The position numbers and the translations under genes are program-made. Positions 24,105 to 35,881 of a DNA stretch of 64,000 bases are shown here, one piece after another. Below the pieces are notes generated by a model, which was not told the origin of the DNA, made no database searches, and was given only the letters and a program-made list of their open reading frames with translations. The stretch's first letter is position 1. Every line of letters starts with the position of its first letter. Source of the stretch: Leguminivora glycinivorella (Eukaryota > Arthropoda > Insecta > Lepidoptera > Tortricidae); the NCBI RefSeq assembly GCF_023078275.1, contig NC_062982.1:9498880-9562879 (forward strand), written 5' to 3'.

Positions 24105-25259
24105 AACATTAATTGTATTGGGGTCTTTTTGGACTTGGCCAAAGCCTTTGACACGGTGTCGAAACCAATATTGCTGCGAAAGCTCGAGACAATAGGAATT
24201 CGCGGCGTGTCACTGGCCTGGTTCGACAGCTATTTAACTAACAGAAAACAACTAGTCAAAGTGGATTCTCTCAAGAGCGGGTTGGATAGTCTAGACTTTG
24301 GAGTTCCCCAGGGTAGTGTGTTGGGTCCCACTTTATTTCTGATCTATATAAATGACATACACTACCTTAACCTCCCCAAAGCCGAAATTATTTGCTACGC
24401 GGATGACACAGTAATCCTCTTTAATGATAATAGTTGGGATGGCGTCCTTGCCTTGGCAGAAAAAGGTATGAGCCGTGCTGCAGGCTGGTTTCGTAACAAT
24501 CTGCTAACACTAAACAGTAAAAAAACCAAATTTGTTTGTTTCCATAAAACCGCCGCTTCTAGACCTCCTGATCCAACATTAGCAATTAAAATCCATTCTT
24601 GTACAGATACAGACGTCCGCTCCTGTTCTTGTGAGACCATAAGTCGTACAAAAGTTATGAAGTATCTAGGTTTGCTTATCGATGAAAATTTAAACTTCAA
24701 AAGTCACATCTCCTGTCTTTCTAAAAGAGTCCGTAAAACAATATACATCTTCAAGAAACTCCGGCACTCCGCGGATCCAACTCTCTTAAAAAACATTTAC
24801 ATATCTCTGTGTCAGTCTACAATTACTTACGCGATATCAGTCTGGGGCTGCGCTGCCAAAACCTATATGTTAGTTGTTGAGAGAGCCCAACGCTCTGTCC
24901 TGAAAGTTATGCTCAAAAAGCCCTATAGATATGAAACAAAAAGTCTTTACGCAGATGCCCAAGTCCTTACAGTCCGTCAGCTTTATATCCACAAAGTCTG
25001 CCTCTCTATGCACAGATTCGCGTCTAAGCTGGATAATTATTCCGAACTGATCTCAAAACGCATCTTTAGATTACCCATCTCATCAGTTAACACTGCTTTT
25101 GGCAGACGCCTCGGTGATGTTTTAAGCTATAAAATCTACAATACTGTCGTAAAGCTGCAAACCGGGCTGATACGTTGCACGGTATCGGAGGCTAAACGTA
25201 TTCTTTGCAAATGGTTACTGTCACTTGACTACCATGAAACTGAAAACTTACTTCAATAG
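24105..25259 (+). pseudogene. Retrotransposon reverse transcriptase, from motif A to C-terminus
   Basis: The frame gives VFLDLAKAFDTV (motif A), FGVPQGSVLGPTLF (motif B), CYADDTVILF (motif C), KTKFVCF and YLGLLIDENL (thumb), then a long C-terminus ending HETENLLQ. Catalytic aspartates are present, but the first RT blocks are gone and the frame is shifted relative to the upstream piece, so no active enzyme can be made. It is a Jockey/R1-group RT by motif style. Confidence 0.85.
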
Positions 25260-25610
25260 GTAATTTAACAATAAATTTAACAATAATTTTAACTATAACC
25301 ATACTATAAAATAACTTCTGCAAACTGTAATATTTTGGGCAACAGAATCAATGTTTAATAACTGTTCACACTGTACTTTTAATTATATAGTTACTGTGTT
25401 TTTCTAATTTTCTAACTACTGTCAACAGACTTCCATGAAACTGAAAACTTACTTCAATAGGTAATTTAGTAATAACTTAAATTATAACCCATAGTATAAA
25501 ATAACTTCTGTAAACTGTAATACTTTAGACAACAGAATCAATGTTTAATCATTGTTTACACTGTACTTTAATTATATAGCTAACTTGTTTTTCTAACTTT
25601 CATGACATAT
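25232..25610 (+). repeat. 201-bp tandem duplication of the retrotransposon 3' end
   Basis: CCATGAAACTGAAAACTTAC occurs at 25232 and 25433 with the following AATAGGTAATTTA and AACAGAATCAATGTTTAAT segments in both copies. The second copy is slightly diverged. Confidence 0.8.
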
Positions 25611-25849
25611 AAATGCAATACAGGTCTCCCGCGGTACAGGCCTAGCCTAGTGCGGGGACCCCTGAAACTTGTGTTAACAATAATTAGGATATGCACAAAT
25701 GGATGTAAATTTTACCTATCTTTTGTAACAAATGACTTTGTGTTTATGTGCAACAATAAACGATTTTTTACTTTTTTTTTTACTTTTTTTTTAATATGCG
25801 CTAATATGCGAGAAGTGGTTCATTATATGCGAGGTCGAAACTTCGGAGG

Positions 25850-25940
25850 CTCATCTGTACTGAAAAACGTCGTACGATACACGGTCGTGTTTTAATTTAT
25901 CGCCACTCGTTTCGAACCTACTTTTTAACGCACTTGTATC
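25850..25940. repeat. Fragment of the CGTCGTACGATACACG repeat
   Basis: ACTGAAAAACGTCGTACGATACACG with TTTAATTTATCGCCACTCG recurs at 40862-41000 (GAAAATCGTCGTACGATACACG, TTTATCGCTACTCG). Confidence 0.5.
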
Positions 25941-26084
25941 GTAATGTACTATTATTTATTTCCGAACTTTTAGAATTTCTCGGACAAAACTAAAATATAG
26001 TAATACTTAATGCTATCTCATTCAATCTGATACAAATGTTTTCAGGGTACGTAGCTAAATACTTAAACGCTTACGATTATAAAC

Positions 26085-26190
26085 ATTGTTATCTATCTCT
26101 ATCACTATTGGCGCGACAGAGCTAGACTGCTTTTCGATCGGCGTCTAGCGTCAACGATTTTCATTTCGGTAACGCCTGCTGTGTGCGCTA
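26085..26190. mobile_element. Short MITE, TAGCCGAATGGCA family (copy 3, ends lost)
   Basis: It keeps ATCTATCTCTATCAC and TTGGCGCGACAGAGC but neither terminal repeat is clear. Confidence 0.5.
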
Positions 26191-26476
26191 TTTAAGTATA
26201 GCATGGTCTGCCCCTTAAGCGGCCGGTAAGCAAACTTTTGCGGAACCCGTACAAAAAGAGCTGAAACACCTGGCCTCGACCTGACATTATACTTGTAAAA
26301 CAAGGCATGTGGGTCGGAGCAACGTGATCTATTACATGATTGATGAAACTTGGTTCACTGTGATTATGATTGAATATAAATAAGTATGTAAGTACTAAAA
26401 GATCTCCAAGTAGACTATGTATTGGATATGTATCCCTACTGGCCTAACCCTACCCCCATGCATGTCTGAAGTTCTA

Positions 26477-26846
26477 CACCGTGTTTTTTTTGTTTTCCGT
26501 TAAATTCGACACGTAGCTAGGTTCATTATCAGGAACCACCCTGTATATCACTTTTAGTTAAATTCGCAAAAAAAACATCATTTTCATACACAATAAATGA
26601 ATTTATTAGTGTGCGAGACCCTTAAGAATAACAATAAAGTAAGTGTCAAGTGATTGACGGCACATGTCAAAACAAATAACATTAGGACTTGGTAAAGGCT
26701 GTCACACACGTGTTCAGTAATTATCTTTATTTTTTTAATAACTCGATAACCGTAAGAGTTAAGACGCTAGTTTCTTAGAGAAATTAATTGTATTTGATCT
26801 AAAGAACCTTCCCTTAAAGTTAACGGAATTCAATAAAAACAGGGTG
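26477..26846. mobile_element. TIR element, CACCRTG family (copy 4, TA-flanked)
   Basis: CACCGTGTTTTTTTTGTTTT at the left and CAATAAAAACAGGGTG at the right with TA outside both. The interior ATAACCGTAAGAGTTAAGAC and CGGCACATGTCAAAACAAAT match copy 1 in reverse orientation. An embedded GGAACCACCCTGTA pairs with the copy-1 GGGTGGTTCC. Confidence 0.8.
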
Positions 26847-27175
26847 TAGAACCCGAGAGTTTTAAACGGACACACAAATACGTGTAATGTAATTACCTGA
26901 ATACTCGCAATCCACGGTGTTCGCGACGAATTCGAATCATTTTTAGTCACCCATTTGTGATACCAAAAGCGAGATTTTTTTATGCCAGAACAGAACTGCA
27001 CTTAACGTAGGTACTTATAAGAACTACTGATGATGAATATGGTTTCAGATTATATTTAAATTAACGCTATCGAAGAAACCGCTGGTTTAAAATATGGACT
27101 ATTTTATAACATTTTGATTGAACTTATAACCGAAATTGCTAAAGAATTACTTAGAAAATTTGTTATTGGATCTCT

Positions 27176-27308
27176 GGGGGGTTACCATGACATGCTAAAG
27201 CCGTTCAGTTTAGGTTGAGAGAGAGGGACGGAGCTATGTAACTGCTATAGCTGTGTACCTTTCTCTCAACCTAAACTGAACGTCTTTAGTACGTCATGGT
27301 AACCCCCC
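27176..27308. mobile_element. 133-bp palindromic MITE (GGGGGGTTACCATGAC)
   Basis: The GGGGGGTTACCATGACATGC and AGTTTAGGTTGAGAGA arms are answered by TCTCTCAACCTAAACT and TACGTCATGGTAACCCCCC. A half copy lies at 36749-36802. Confidence 0.82.
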
Positions 27309-27339
27309 TGATCACATTAGACGACTGAATAGCCAGTTC

Positions 27340-27825
27340 ATAACATCAATACCAGAAACAAGGACAAACTAGCAATGCCAACCACACGGTTACAAAAAAT
27401 CAGGAACTCTTTCGTGGGTAACTGCGTACGGTTCTATAATAAACTGCCTAGTACTATAACTGAACTTCCATTACATAGACTGAAGAAATACGTAAAGAAT
27501 AGATTAATGTGTAAGGCTTACTATAGCACTAAGGATTATATTAATGACAAAACCGCCTGGGACTGAGTTGACTTGCGCACTCTAAATACTAGCTAATACC
27601 GTTTATATAATATTTAATTGCCATATTATACTGTTGTATTGTATTATTTACTAATATAATTTCGTATAACTGTAATATAATTATTATTGTAATACTTATC
27701 TGTAATTCTTAAGCTGTAATTGTTAATATTTTGTATGACATGTCAAAAGTGCTTATTTAATTAAGCCTACTTGAATAAATATTTGAAATTGAAATTGAAA
27801 TTGAAAATTGAAATTGAAAGTTGCA
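27340..27825 (+). mobile_element. Non-LTR retrotransposon 3' end, (ATTGAA)n tail
   Basis: An in-frame C-terminal tail (RNSFVGNCVRFYNKLPS, LPLHRLKKYVKNRL, KAYYSTKDYINDKTAWD) ends with TGA at 27564-27566. It is followed by about 200 bases of AT-rich 3' UTR, AATAAA and five TTGAAA-type units to 27825. It resembles the end of the element at 12.4 kb but is another subfamily. Confidence 0.82.
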
Positions 27826-27829
27826 TCAA

Positions 27830-29460
27830 GTTAACAGACATATCAACGTCACACTGCAGGTATTTGGAAAAGTCACATACAAAAACAATTGCGAACGCTA
27901 AATTCGGTGAAGGACGGTTTGGTGCAACATAATGTTCTGTTTACAGTATGGCCGAGTAGACAGTCAAAATTTATGGCCACGCGGCGCCATTACGTTATGT
28001 CGATCCCTTGCCCATTCTGTCCTTCACATTTGCAAAATTGCCTTGGCCCTTTCCACTGCTATTGTGATTATCAGGATATGACCATATTGGTACCGTTCAT
28101 ATCATTATTTTTATTTTTATAAAGTTAACAACCTCGTGATGATTACTACCACCGAGGATATTTTTGAGAGAAGAACCGATCAACTTATTTGAATATGGCT
28201 TTTGCGAAAATACGCCATCTAAATTCTAAATATTTCAATGATATTTTCTTCTTGAAGGTAATAGTTGTGTTCTCAACTTTTCCGATGGTATATTCAGAAT
28301 AGTATTAATTGTATACTTCTAGAATGTTAGGGGTTCTATTTCTCCATTAGAATTTTCGGGATGGGAAACCAAAATTCCATAATTATTGATTACCTAAATG
28401 TATGATTGACAGATATTAGAGAACAATTTTGCTTAAGCTGTATGTCATCTCGCTAGATCAGCGATTTTAGCGCATGATTAAACGAAAATATGAACCATGT
28501 CGTTGTGTCTAATATCAAATATTCAATAATTTATCTTAATGTAGAGCCATATCGAGACATTCTCAGTTTTCTGCGTTAAGTTATATTTATATAATCGTAG
28601 GTAATACGAAATGTTAGAAAAAAGATGGGCCAACTGCTGGAGACATGTTTACATAACACAAGTTTGAAATAATACATACTTATATATGTCATATGTCAGA
28701 AGCTTTAAGTTACGCTTCAAATCATTTTTGAAGACGATTTGTTAAATATTTGAAAAATGAATACCCATTTTAATACAAAAAGCAAAGTCATGTCGCTTAA
28801 AGACATTTGCCTCGGATCAAAGAAGCTTTTGAAGACGTCACAGCGGCCTATGTCTTTAGACACGATTTCAAGCTGTTAAGCTGCTTCTCATTCTTAACAT
28901 ATATAGGTACCTATTGTAGATAAATACTTAGTATAGTTATACGTTGCTTAAGTCGAAAACGTCTACATGACACTTACGTCACGGGGATACCTCGCCGTTA
29001 TATAATAAGGGCCGCCTCCTGCCACGATTACCTATTAATTAATATTGTACTCGCTTATCGATTAACTAGCAATCAAGTTAGATCCCATCAGAAACCGATG
29101 GCATCTGACATTGAGCTAATTTGTCACTGTCAACGTGGCCACAAGAGAATACAAATTTGAGCGTCAAAATTGCCGATCAAAACAAAATTTAACCGAAAGC
29201 TTATCGATTTTGAATCTCGCTTTACGTAACGCTAGTGAATAAATACAATGCTACATAAAACGCACGCGCACCGCCAGGTTGTTTTGTTTGTGCCCAAGAA
29301 TAGCTCAAGGGACTGCTGTACTTGCTTGGCGATCATATGATGATGAGTATGGTGTTGAGAGATGGGTGCGCTCAGCATCGCGAATGGGTCGTTACCGTGA
29401 GGAGAGTGGTGCGTTCACGTTTCACAGGTGACTTTTACATTTGGGCCACCAAGGTTTTGG
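27830..29460. other. Intergenic DNA without recognised gene
   Basis: About 1.6 kb of AT-rich sequence before the CpG-rich island. No repeat family or coding frame recognised. Confidence 0.35.
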
Positions 29461-29464
29461 TGGT

Positions 29465-29590
29465 GTATAGGTTATCGCGTATCGATCGCGTGCAGCGCGT
29501 CGGTTCGCGCGGGTGCTCGCCCGCCCGCGACTGGCCCGTGCCCGGCGCCCTCGCGCCGCCACGGCTGCGCAGCCCGAACCGAAAACCCTT
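29465..29590. other. CpG-rich island in an AT-rich region
   Basis: About 120 bases dense in CG (TCGCGCGGGTGCTCGCCCGC, CCCGGCGCCCTCGCGCCGCC). No repeat family is recognised and the frames across it have no recognisable protein. It may be a promoter, a first exon or a young GC-rich element. Confidence 0.35.
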
Positions 29591-29872
29591 TAGCCAAAAC
29601 TTCAATCGTTCACGCTCTACCGAGTATCCTACTCACTCCTCTCTTTCCCTCATCTGTATTTGTGCGGCACAAACACTGGTATATCGGTCGCCATAAAGCG
29701 TTAACTATTGTACTCCTGTCTAAAGGGCCGGTACACCATTCGTTACGACCGTACCGGCAAAATTAGCGGTGCCACGACTTACTAAGCTGTTTTGATCGCA
29801 AAATGACACCGAACTAGATAATTAATGACCACCAACTTAATTCGACCACAATGAGGATGTTTGTAGGTAATG

Positions 29873-30370
29873 AAGACAAATATTTTTTCCCCTCACTAGC
29901 TCGGAAACACGTGTTTTGTGCTTCAATACCAGCGGGTAAAAACGCATTTTATCCACTAGTGGGTAAAGTAATTTGACCTTGAATAAAGTCAAATTAACTG
30001 CTTTAAAATTGATAAAAGTACCTACTTCTATCAATTTTAAAGCTATATCTTTATTACTAGATTCACCTGAATCTAGTAATAAAGATGATTTACCACCCGT
30101 AGAACTACTGAAAGCAGTAATAAACGCATGTTTTCGTTGTAGTTTCCTCGCTATAGTGAGGGGAAAAGTTTTGTGTTACACTCGGGTGCAAATGTATTTT
30201 ACTTCTCGTGTGTTAAAAAACTCGCAAGTTCAGGATTCTATTCTCGAACCACTCGCTTCGCTCGTGGTTCAACTATAGAATCCTTTCACTTGCTCGTTTT
30301 TCAATTCCACTCTCGGCGTTAAAATACAACTTTGCCCCCTTGTATAACAAATAACTATTTCACCTCACTA
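29873..30370 (-). repeat. Copy of the AATAGTTATTTGTTATACAAG repeat (reverse orientation)
   Basis: It mirrors the units at 51001-51840: CTCACTAGCTCGGAAACACG, TTTTATCCACTAGTGGGTAA, GAACCACTCGCTTCGCTCGT and CCCCTTGTATAACAAATAAC in the same order on the opposite strand. A small inner palindrome (ATCTTTATTACTAGATTCA / TGAATCTAGTAATAAAGAT) lies at 30047-30089. Confidence 0.7.
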
Positions 30371-31186
30371 GCTCGGAAAGGACTTTTTTATTCTTTAAAA
30401 ACAGATAGCAAAATCGCATTTTATCCACAAGAGTGCAAAGAATATTTGAAATCCGAACGTGTCAATTAGTTACTTTTTTAAATATAATTTCTTGTAAAAG
30501 CATGTCCCATACAGGACAATTTTCTCCCTGTGCTGAAATTGTCTTAACAAATCATGTGATGCGAACGTAAAAATAATTTTCTCAAACATGCAATGAAATA
30601 TTGTCTTTACGTTCCTTAAAATGGGCTGGGAAGTATCGCTTTTTGGGCGCAACAACTCGAGAGGACTGTAAAGGGATTTCATATTATTTTTTAGGCCTAG
30701 GCCTGCAAAGTAACTTTTTTTTATAAAAATATTGTCCTTTAGAGCATTTTGTTTTATTTCATTGTATGTTTGAGAAAAGCACTATACATGCCTCGGCGTG
30801 AAAACGGATTCCCGGCCTCGTATCCCTATCCGGCCTCGCTCGCACGCTCGCTCAGCCGTATATACCCACTTGGCCGGAAATCCTAATTTTCCCGGCCTCT
30901 GATGTAATGTACTATTCATATCGAATTGTGTCCGACTAAAACATAAACTTCAAACAATTTTATAACATGATTTCACCATAAGACACTTGAAACCTTACAA
31001 GAAATTGTATTTTTGACTCTTCCATTGTACTTATTCAGAACGCACCTTAAGTAACATTGCAATCTCAAAACGCGTGAAACGGAACGCACCCAAATAGATT
31101 TTTCTTCTTGATTCTTAATTTGAAACTTTTGTGGTGTCGGTCGGTGCTTCGTGGAAATTGTAATAAACGCAAATTGACTTATTTCT

Positions 31187-31500
31187 GTGCAATTATGTTC
31201 CAGTTGTTTTTATTGCGTGTTTCCTCGCTTTAGTGAGGTGAAAAGTTATGTGTTACACACGGGATGCAAAGTTATTTTACCTCGTGTGTATTGCAACACT
31301 CTCTACGCTCAGGATTCTATTTTTGAACTACTCGCTTCGCTCAGGATTCTATTTTCGAACCACTCGCTTCGCTCGTGGTTCAACCATAGAATCCATTCGC
31401 TAGCTCGTAGTTCAACCCTAGAATCCATTCGCTAGTTCGTGTTGCAATTCCACACTCGGTTAAAATACAACTTTGCTCCCTTGTATAACAAATAACTATT
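31187..31500 (-). repeat. Diverged copy of the same repeat with expanded hairpin block
   Basis: GAACCACTCGCTTCGCTCGTGGTTC at 31359-31383 is repeated in degenerate form on both sides (GAACTACTCGCTTCGCTCAG; CCATTCGCTAGCTCGTAGTTC). It ends CTCCCTTGTATAACAAATAAC. Confidence 0.6.
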
Positions 31501-31632
31501 TATAAAACTGGCTAATGTAGCTAAAGTTGGCTAAAATATTAGAAATATAAAGTCTACGAGGCGTCCCGTACAAGTCAATGTCAACTATATCTTACTACGA
31601 GCGGTTAACTTTGATGCCACAATTATAATAAA

Positions 31633-31880
31633 CTAGCTTTTTCCCGAGACTTCGCTCGCATAAAATTCTAAAATTACGGAATGCTTCATACAAACTTCCA
31701 CCCCCCATTGTAGGGAAGTGGGTTGTTAGAAAGAGACAAAAAGTAGCTGTGACACTCTCCATCCCTTCAACTATCTCTACTAAAAAAATCTCGTCAGTTT
31801 GTCGCTCCGCTTTGTCGTGAAAGACGGACAAACAAACAGACACACACACTTTGCCATTTATAATATCAGTATTGATTGGA
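31633..31880 (-). mobile_element. Small non-autonomous Helitron (copy 2, minus, complete)
   Basis: CTAG at 31633 with host T on the minus strand. The other end is TCCAATCAATACTGATATTA after host A, a slightly changed form of the family's TCCATACTAATATTA. It lies 43 bp from Helitron B. Confidence 0.8.
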
Positions 31881-31923
31881 TACACTGCATGCAGAATCTT
31901 ATTACCTTATTATCATGCAGATA

Positions 31924-33375
31924 TCTAAATATATAAAAGAAGAAGCTGACTGACTGACTGACTGACTGACTGACATATCAACGCACAGCCGAAACCGCTG
32001 GTCCTAGAGATTTCAAATTTGGCACGTAGGTTCCTTATATAGTGTAAAGGAGCACTAAGAAAGGATTTTCCAAAATTCATCTCCTAAGGGGGTCAAATGG
32101 GGGTTCAAAGTTTGTATGGGGAAACAAGATTAGTTTGACTATTTTATTCGAAACTTCACAGGAAGATTCCTTAAGACATATGACTGAATACGTGTTTCAG
32201 GTTTTTTGAAAATTTAACCCCTAAAAGGGTGAAAAGGGGGTGATAAAGTCAAAAAATCAATATGGGTATCGTTTTTATGGTTTATCGGGTCGCTGATCAC
32301 GATAAATACAACGTTTTTAAAATCTAACGAGGCGGAAGTGAAATACCTTCTCCCCTGTTGTGGTGCAATGGGGTTTAAATATCAAAAAAATATATAAAAG
32401 AAGATATTGACTGACTGACTGACATATCAACACACAGCCGAAACCGCTGGTCCTAGAGATTTCAAATTTGGCACGTAGGTTCCTTATATAGTGTAGAGGA
32501 GCACTAAGAAAGGATTTTCCAAAATTCACCTCCTAAGGAGGTCAAATGGGGGTTCAAAGTTTGTATGGGGAAACAAGATTAGTTTGACTATTTTATTCGA
32601 AACTTCACAGGAAGATTCCTTAAGACATATGACTGAATACGTGTTTCAGGTTTTTTGAAAATTTAACCCCTAAAAGGGTGAAAAGGGGTGATAAAGTCAA
32701 AAAATCAATATGGGTATCGTTTTTATGGTTTATCGGGTCGCTGATCACGATAAATACAACGTTTTTTAAAATCTAACGAGGCGGAAGTGAAATACCTTCT
32801 CCCCTGTTGTGGTGCAATGGGGTTTAAATATATAAAAGAAGATATTGACTGACTGATTGACATATCAACACACAGCCGAAACCGCTGGTCCTAGAGATTT
32901 CAAATTTGGCACATAGGTTCCTTATATGGCGTAGAGGAGCACTAAGAAAGGATTTTTCAAAATTCTCCTCTTAAAAGGGTGAAATGGGGGTTCAAAGTTT
33001 GTATGGGGAAACAAGATTAGTTTGACTATTTTATTCGAAACTTCACAGGAGGATTCCTAAAGACATATGACTAAATACATGTTTCAGGTTTTTTGAAAAT
33101 TTGACCCCTAAAGGGGTGCAAAGGGGGTAAAGTCAAAAACACAATATGGGTATCGTTTTTATGGTTTATCGGGTCGCTGATCACGATAAATACAACGATT
33201 TTTAAATCTAATAAGGTGGAAAAGAAATTTTCTCCCCTGTTATTGTGCAATGGGGTTAAAATATCCAAAATAGCCATAATTTTTATCTTTACTTCTGGTT
33301 CAAGAGATTTCAAATTGACACGGAAGTTCCTTAGAGGAGCACTAAGAAAGGATTTTTCAAAGTTCACCTCCTAGC
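31924..33375 (+). repeat. Tandem 430-460 bp units at the 5' side of Helitron B
   Basis: Units begin near 31927, 32387, 32824 and 33254. The first three carry TGACTGACTGAC and CACAGCCGAAACCGCTGG. The fourth is shortened. Confidence 0.85.
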
Positions 33376-33384
33376 ATGATAATT

Positions 33385-33411
33385 TGACAGGAGCAAGGAC
33401 AGGGACAGGGC

Positions 33412-33510
<99 letters not shown>

Positions 33511-34385
33511 AGACAGGGACAGGGACAGGGTCAGGGACAGGGACAGGGACAGGAACGGGATAGGGTTAGGGATAGGGATAGGGATAGGGATTGGGATTGG
33601 GATTGGGATTGGGATTGGGATAGGGATAGGGATAGGGATAGGGATAGGGATAGGGATATGGATATGGATAGGGATAGGCATAGGCATTGGGATTGGGATT
33701 GGGATTGGGATTGAGATTGAGATTGGGATAGGGATAGGGATAGGGATAGGGATAGGGATAGGGTTAGGGATAGGGATAGGGATTGGAATTGGGATTGGGA
33801 TAGGGATAGGGATAGGGATAGGGATAGGGATATGGATAGGGATAGGGATAGGGATAGGGTTAGGGATAGGCATTGGGATTGGGATTGGGATAGGGATAGG
33901 GATAGGGATAGGGATAGGGATAGGGATTGGGATTGGGATAGGGATAGGGATAGGGATATGGATAGGGATAGGGATAGGGATAGGGATAGGGATAGGGATA
34001 GGGATAGGGATAGGGATAGGGATAGGGATAGGGATAGGGATAGGGATAGGGATAGGGATAGGGATAGGGATAGGGATAGGGATATGGATAGGGATAGGGA
34101 TAGGGATTGGGATAAGGGATAGGGATAGGGATAGGGGGTAGGGGTAGGGGTAGGGGTAGGGGTAGGGGTAGGGGTAGGGGTAGGGGTAGGGGTAGGGGGG
34201 GTAGGGGTAGGGGTGGGGATAGGGATAGGGATAGGGATAGGGATCGGGATCGGGATCGGGATAGGGATAGGGATAGAAATAGGGATAAAAATAGGGGACG
34301 GGGACGGGGATAGGGATAGGGGAGGGACGGGGACAGGGACGGAACGGGGACGGGGACAAAGATAGAGATAGGGACGGGGATAAGA
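33385..34385. repeat. Hexanucleotide satellite (AGGGAC / AGGGAT / TGGGAT / GGGGTA)n in Helitron B
   Basis: AGGGAC runs from 33395 to 33545, then AGGGAT with blocks of TGGGAT to 34125, then GGGGTA to about 34215, then mixed units. The 331-, 321- and 218-codon minus-strand frames and the MDRDRD frame on the plus strand are repeat translations. Confidence 0.95.
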
Positions 34386-35007
34386 ATAGGGATTGGGGTC
34401 GGAATAATCGGTCGGCAATCGATATTTAGGCAGTGTAAAATGCAGGTGGCCCAGTGGGAAGGTATTAGTAAGTAGGCATCGGCGAGTATCCTGCATCCGT
34501 AAACTATTACATTCAATGTGCTGTAAGAAGATCGTTGTTTGCTTGCCTTTTATATGTTTACGTTTGCAATAAGTATAAGCAAAATGGAAAAAATTGTAAG
34601 CGATAATGCAAGGAAGTACTTTTTACCCTACCGACCATAGCGTCGAGATACTGGCTATGTGGGTTGTATGAAGTTTCCCCAGTATAAATATTTATATAGG
34701 TAAAATACATACATATTCGCACCTACGCTGTGGTCGCTGTGTAACAATTCTACAATCATTGCAAGAATTTCTTTTAAAACAATATTAATATGTGTAAGGT
34801 ACAGTCAGCCAAAACCGGACCGTACAGCAAATAGATCAGTTACAATGGCCCTCCAGTCGAGAATTGCCCCGCTTTACCTTAATCGAAATAATCGCGGACA
34901 GATGTACCTACAAAGAAACCTACGGATCCAAATGAAAATCTTATTTTTTGTAAACGTTTCAATAAGAATACTTTTATTACGCGGGCGAAGCCGCGGGTAA
35001 AAGCTAG

Positions 35008-35881
35008 TTACATATAATTTACTACGCTTATGCACAAGCATGTGTAGATATTAGAAAAAAAAAACAAAATCATGTTCATGGTAGATCTACCTACATTCAA
35101 TTCAGTTAAATACGTAAAGTAAAAAAAAACTGCAGTTAAATCACGTTAAATGCAGTACCTACGCAATTAAAGGAAAAACACATCGCCCATTTCCTGTTAA
35201 ATGTTTACGACAAGTAAAATGACACATTTACGGCGAGGGTGTATACTGACTTTATTGAATCTTGAACTAAGCGAAAGATTCTATCAATTGGCAATTGCGT
35301 AAAGGAGTGGCGCTTATTGTCACAAATATACGTAATCTTATGGACATGTCAAACCGTAATGCTGGCCGTTGGAACTAATTCGACTTCATTAGACTTAACA
35401 TAGAACCAGCCGAGGGCAGCACCAGTCGTTGTGCCTCCTGCTCAACTTAACTTTACATACTCGGCAGGTTCGATTGCCAGTACTGCCGTCCTTAGTTAAA
35501 CTTTAATATCCTACACTGCAGAATCTCAAGGCCAAAAGTCCTTGTAGAGCTTATTCAATTTTTCTTAGCTAACATCCTAAACAATTCCAATTGTTAAGTA
35601 TTTTCCACCGTTGCACTTAAGCGTGACGTTTCGTAATGTAATGCCATAACTACTAGTATAATACAAGACAATGCTATGTCACTTCCATTTTAGACAGTTG
35701 GTTAAGACTGCTCACAAGAACAGCACAATATTACCGTGTCTTTATATTGGAAAAATAAATAAAAATATAATTCTTCAAGTGTTATTTAATAAAAATTTAT
35801 TTCAATTAATCAAATTTGATTGACGTAATCGGTCGAAAGTCGACCGCTAAGTTACATTTACATAGAGTGTTTTCCTTTCTA
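35008..35881 (+). promoter_or_regulatory. 5' flank of the DUF389 gene
   Basis: This 870-base stretch lies between the end of the Helitron at 35007 and the first ATG. It is mostly AT-rich. A slightly more balanced segment sits at about 35400-35500. A TATA-like TTTATATTGG at 35740 lies 140 nt before the ATG. I see no clear core promoter, so the promoter call is positional only. Confidence 0.25.

Larger units (their letters stand above)
23745..25610 (+). mobile_element. Jockey-like non-LTR retrotransposon, 5'-truncated and internally deleted
   Basis: Coding sequence enters at about 23748 (RYKNFYNNLLRKLKNEYE) and continues to the end of the frame at 24101. It then jumps out of frame into RT motif A. 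The RT fingers between these points are missing. The 3' part is intact to 25259. The terminal coding and UTR segment is duplicated in tandem. Confidence 0.85.
31924..35007 (+). mobile_element. Non-autonomous Helitron B (3.08 kb), inverted relative to Helitron A
   Basis: It starts TCTAAATATATAAAAGAAG after host A at 31923 and ends GGGTAAAAGCTAG before host T at 35008. The 3' hairpin is CGCGGGCGAAGCCGCG. Its order is three to four 430-460 bp units, the hexamer tract, a GCAGGTGGCCCAGTGGGAAG segment, a short MITE relic (GTACAGTCAGCCAAAACCGG) and the tail. It matches Helitron A segment by segment without the RTE insert. No Rep/helicase frame. Confidence 0.9.

Noticed and set aside
33364..34516. 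331-, 321- and 218-codon minus-strand frames and a 96-codon Arg-Asp frame
   Set aside because: Same reason: hexamer satellite in the inverted Helitron copy.
35816..35881. Start of the DUF389 gene at 35816
   Set aside because: That codon is TTG; the first in-frame ATG is at 35882.
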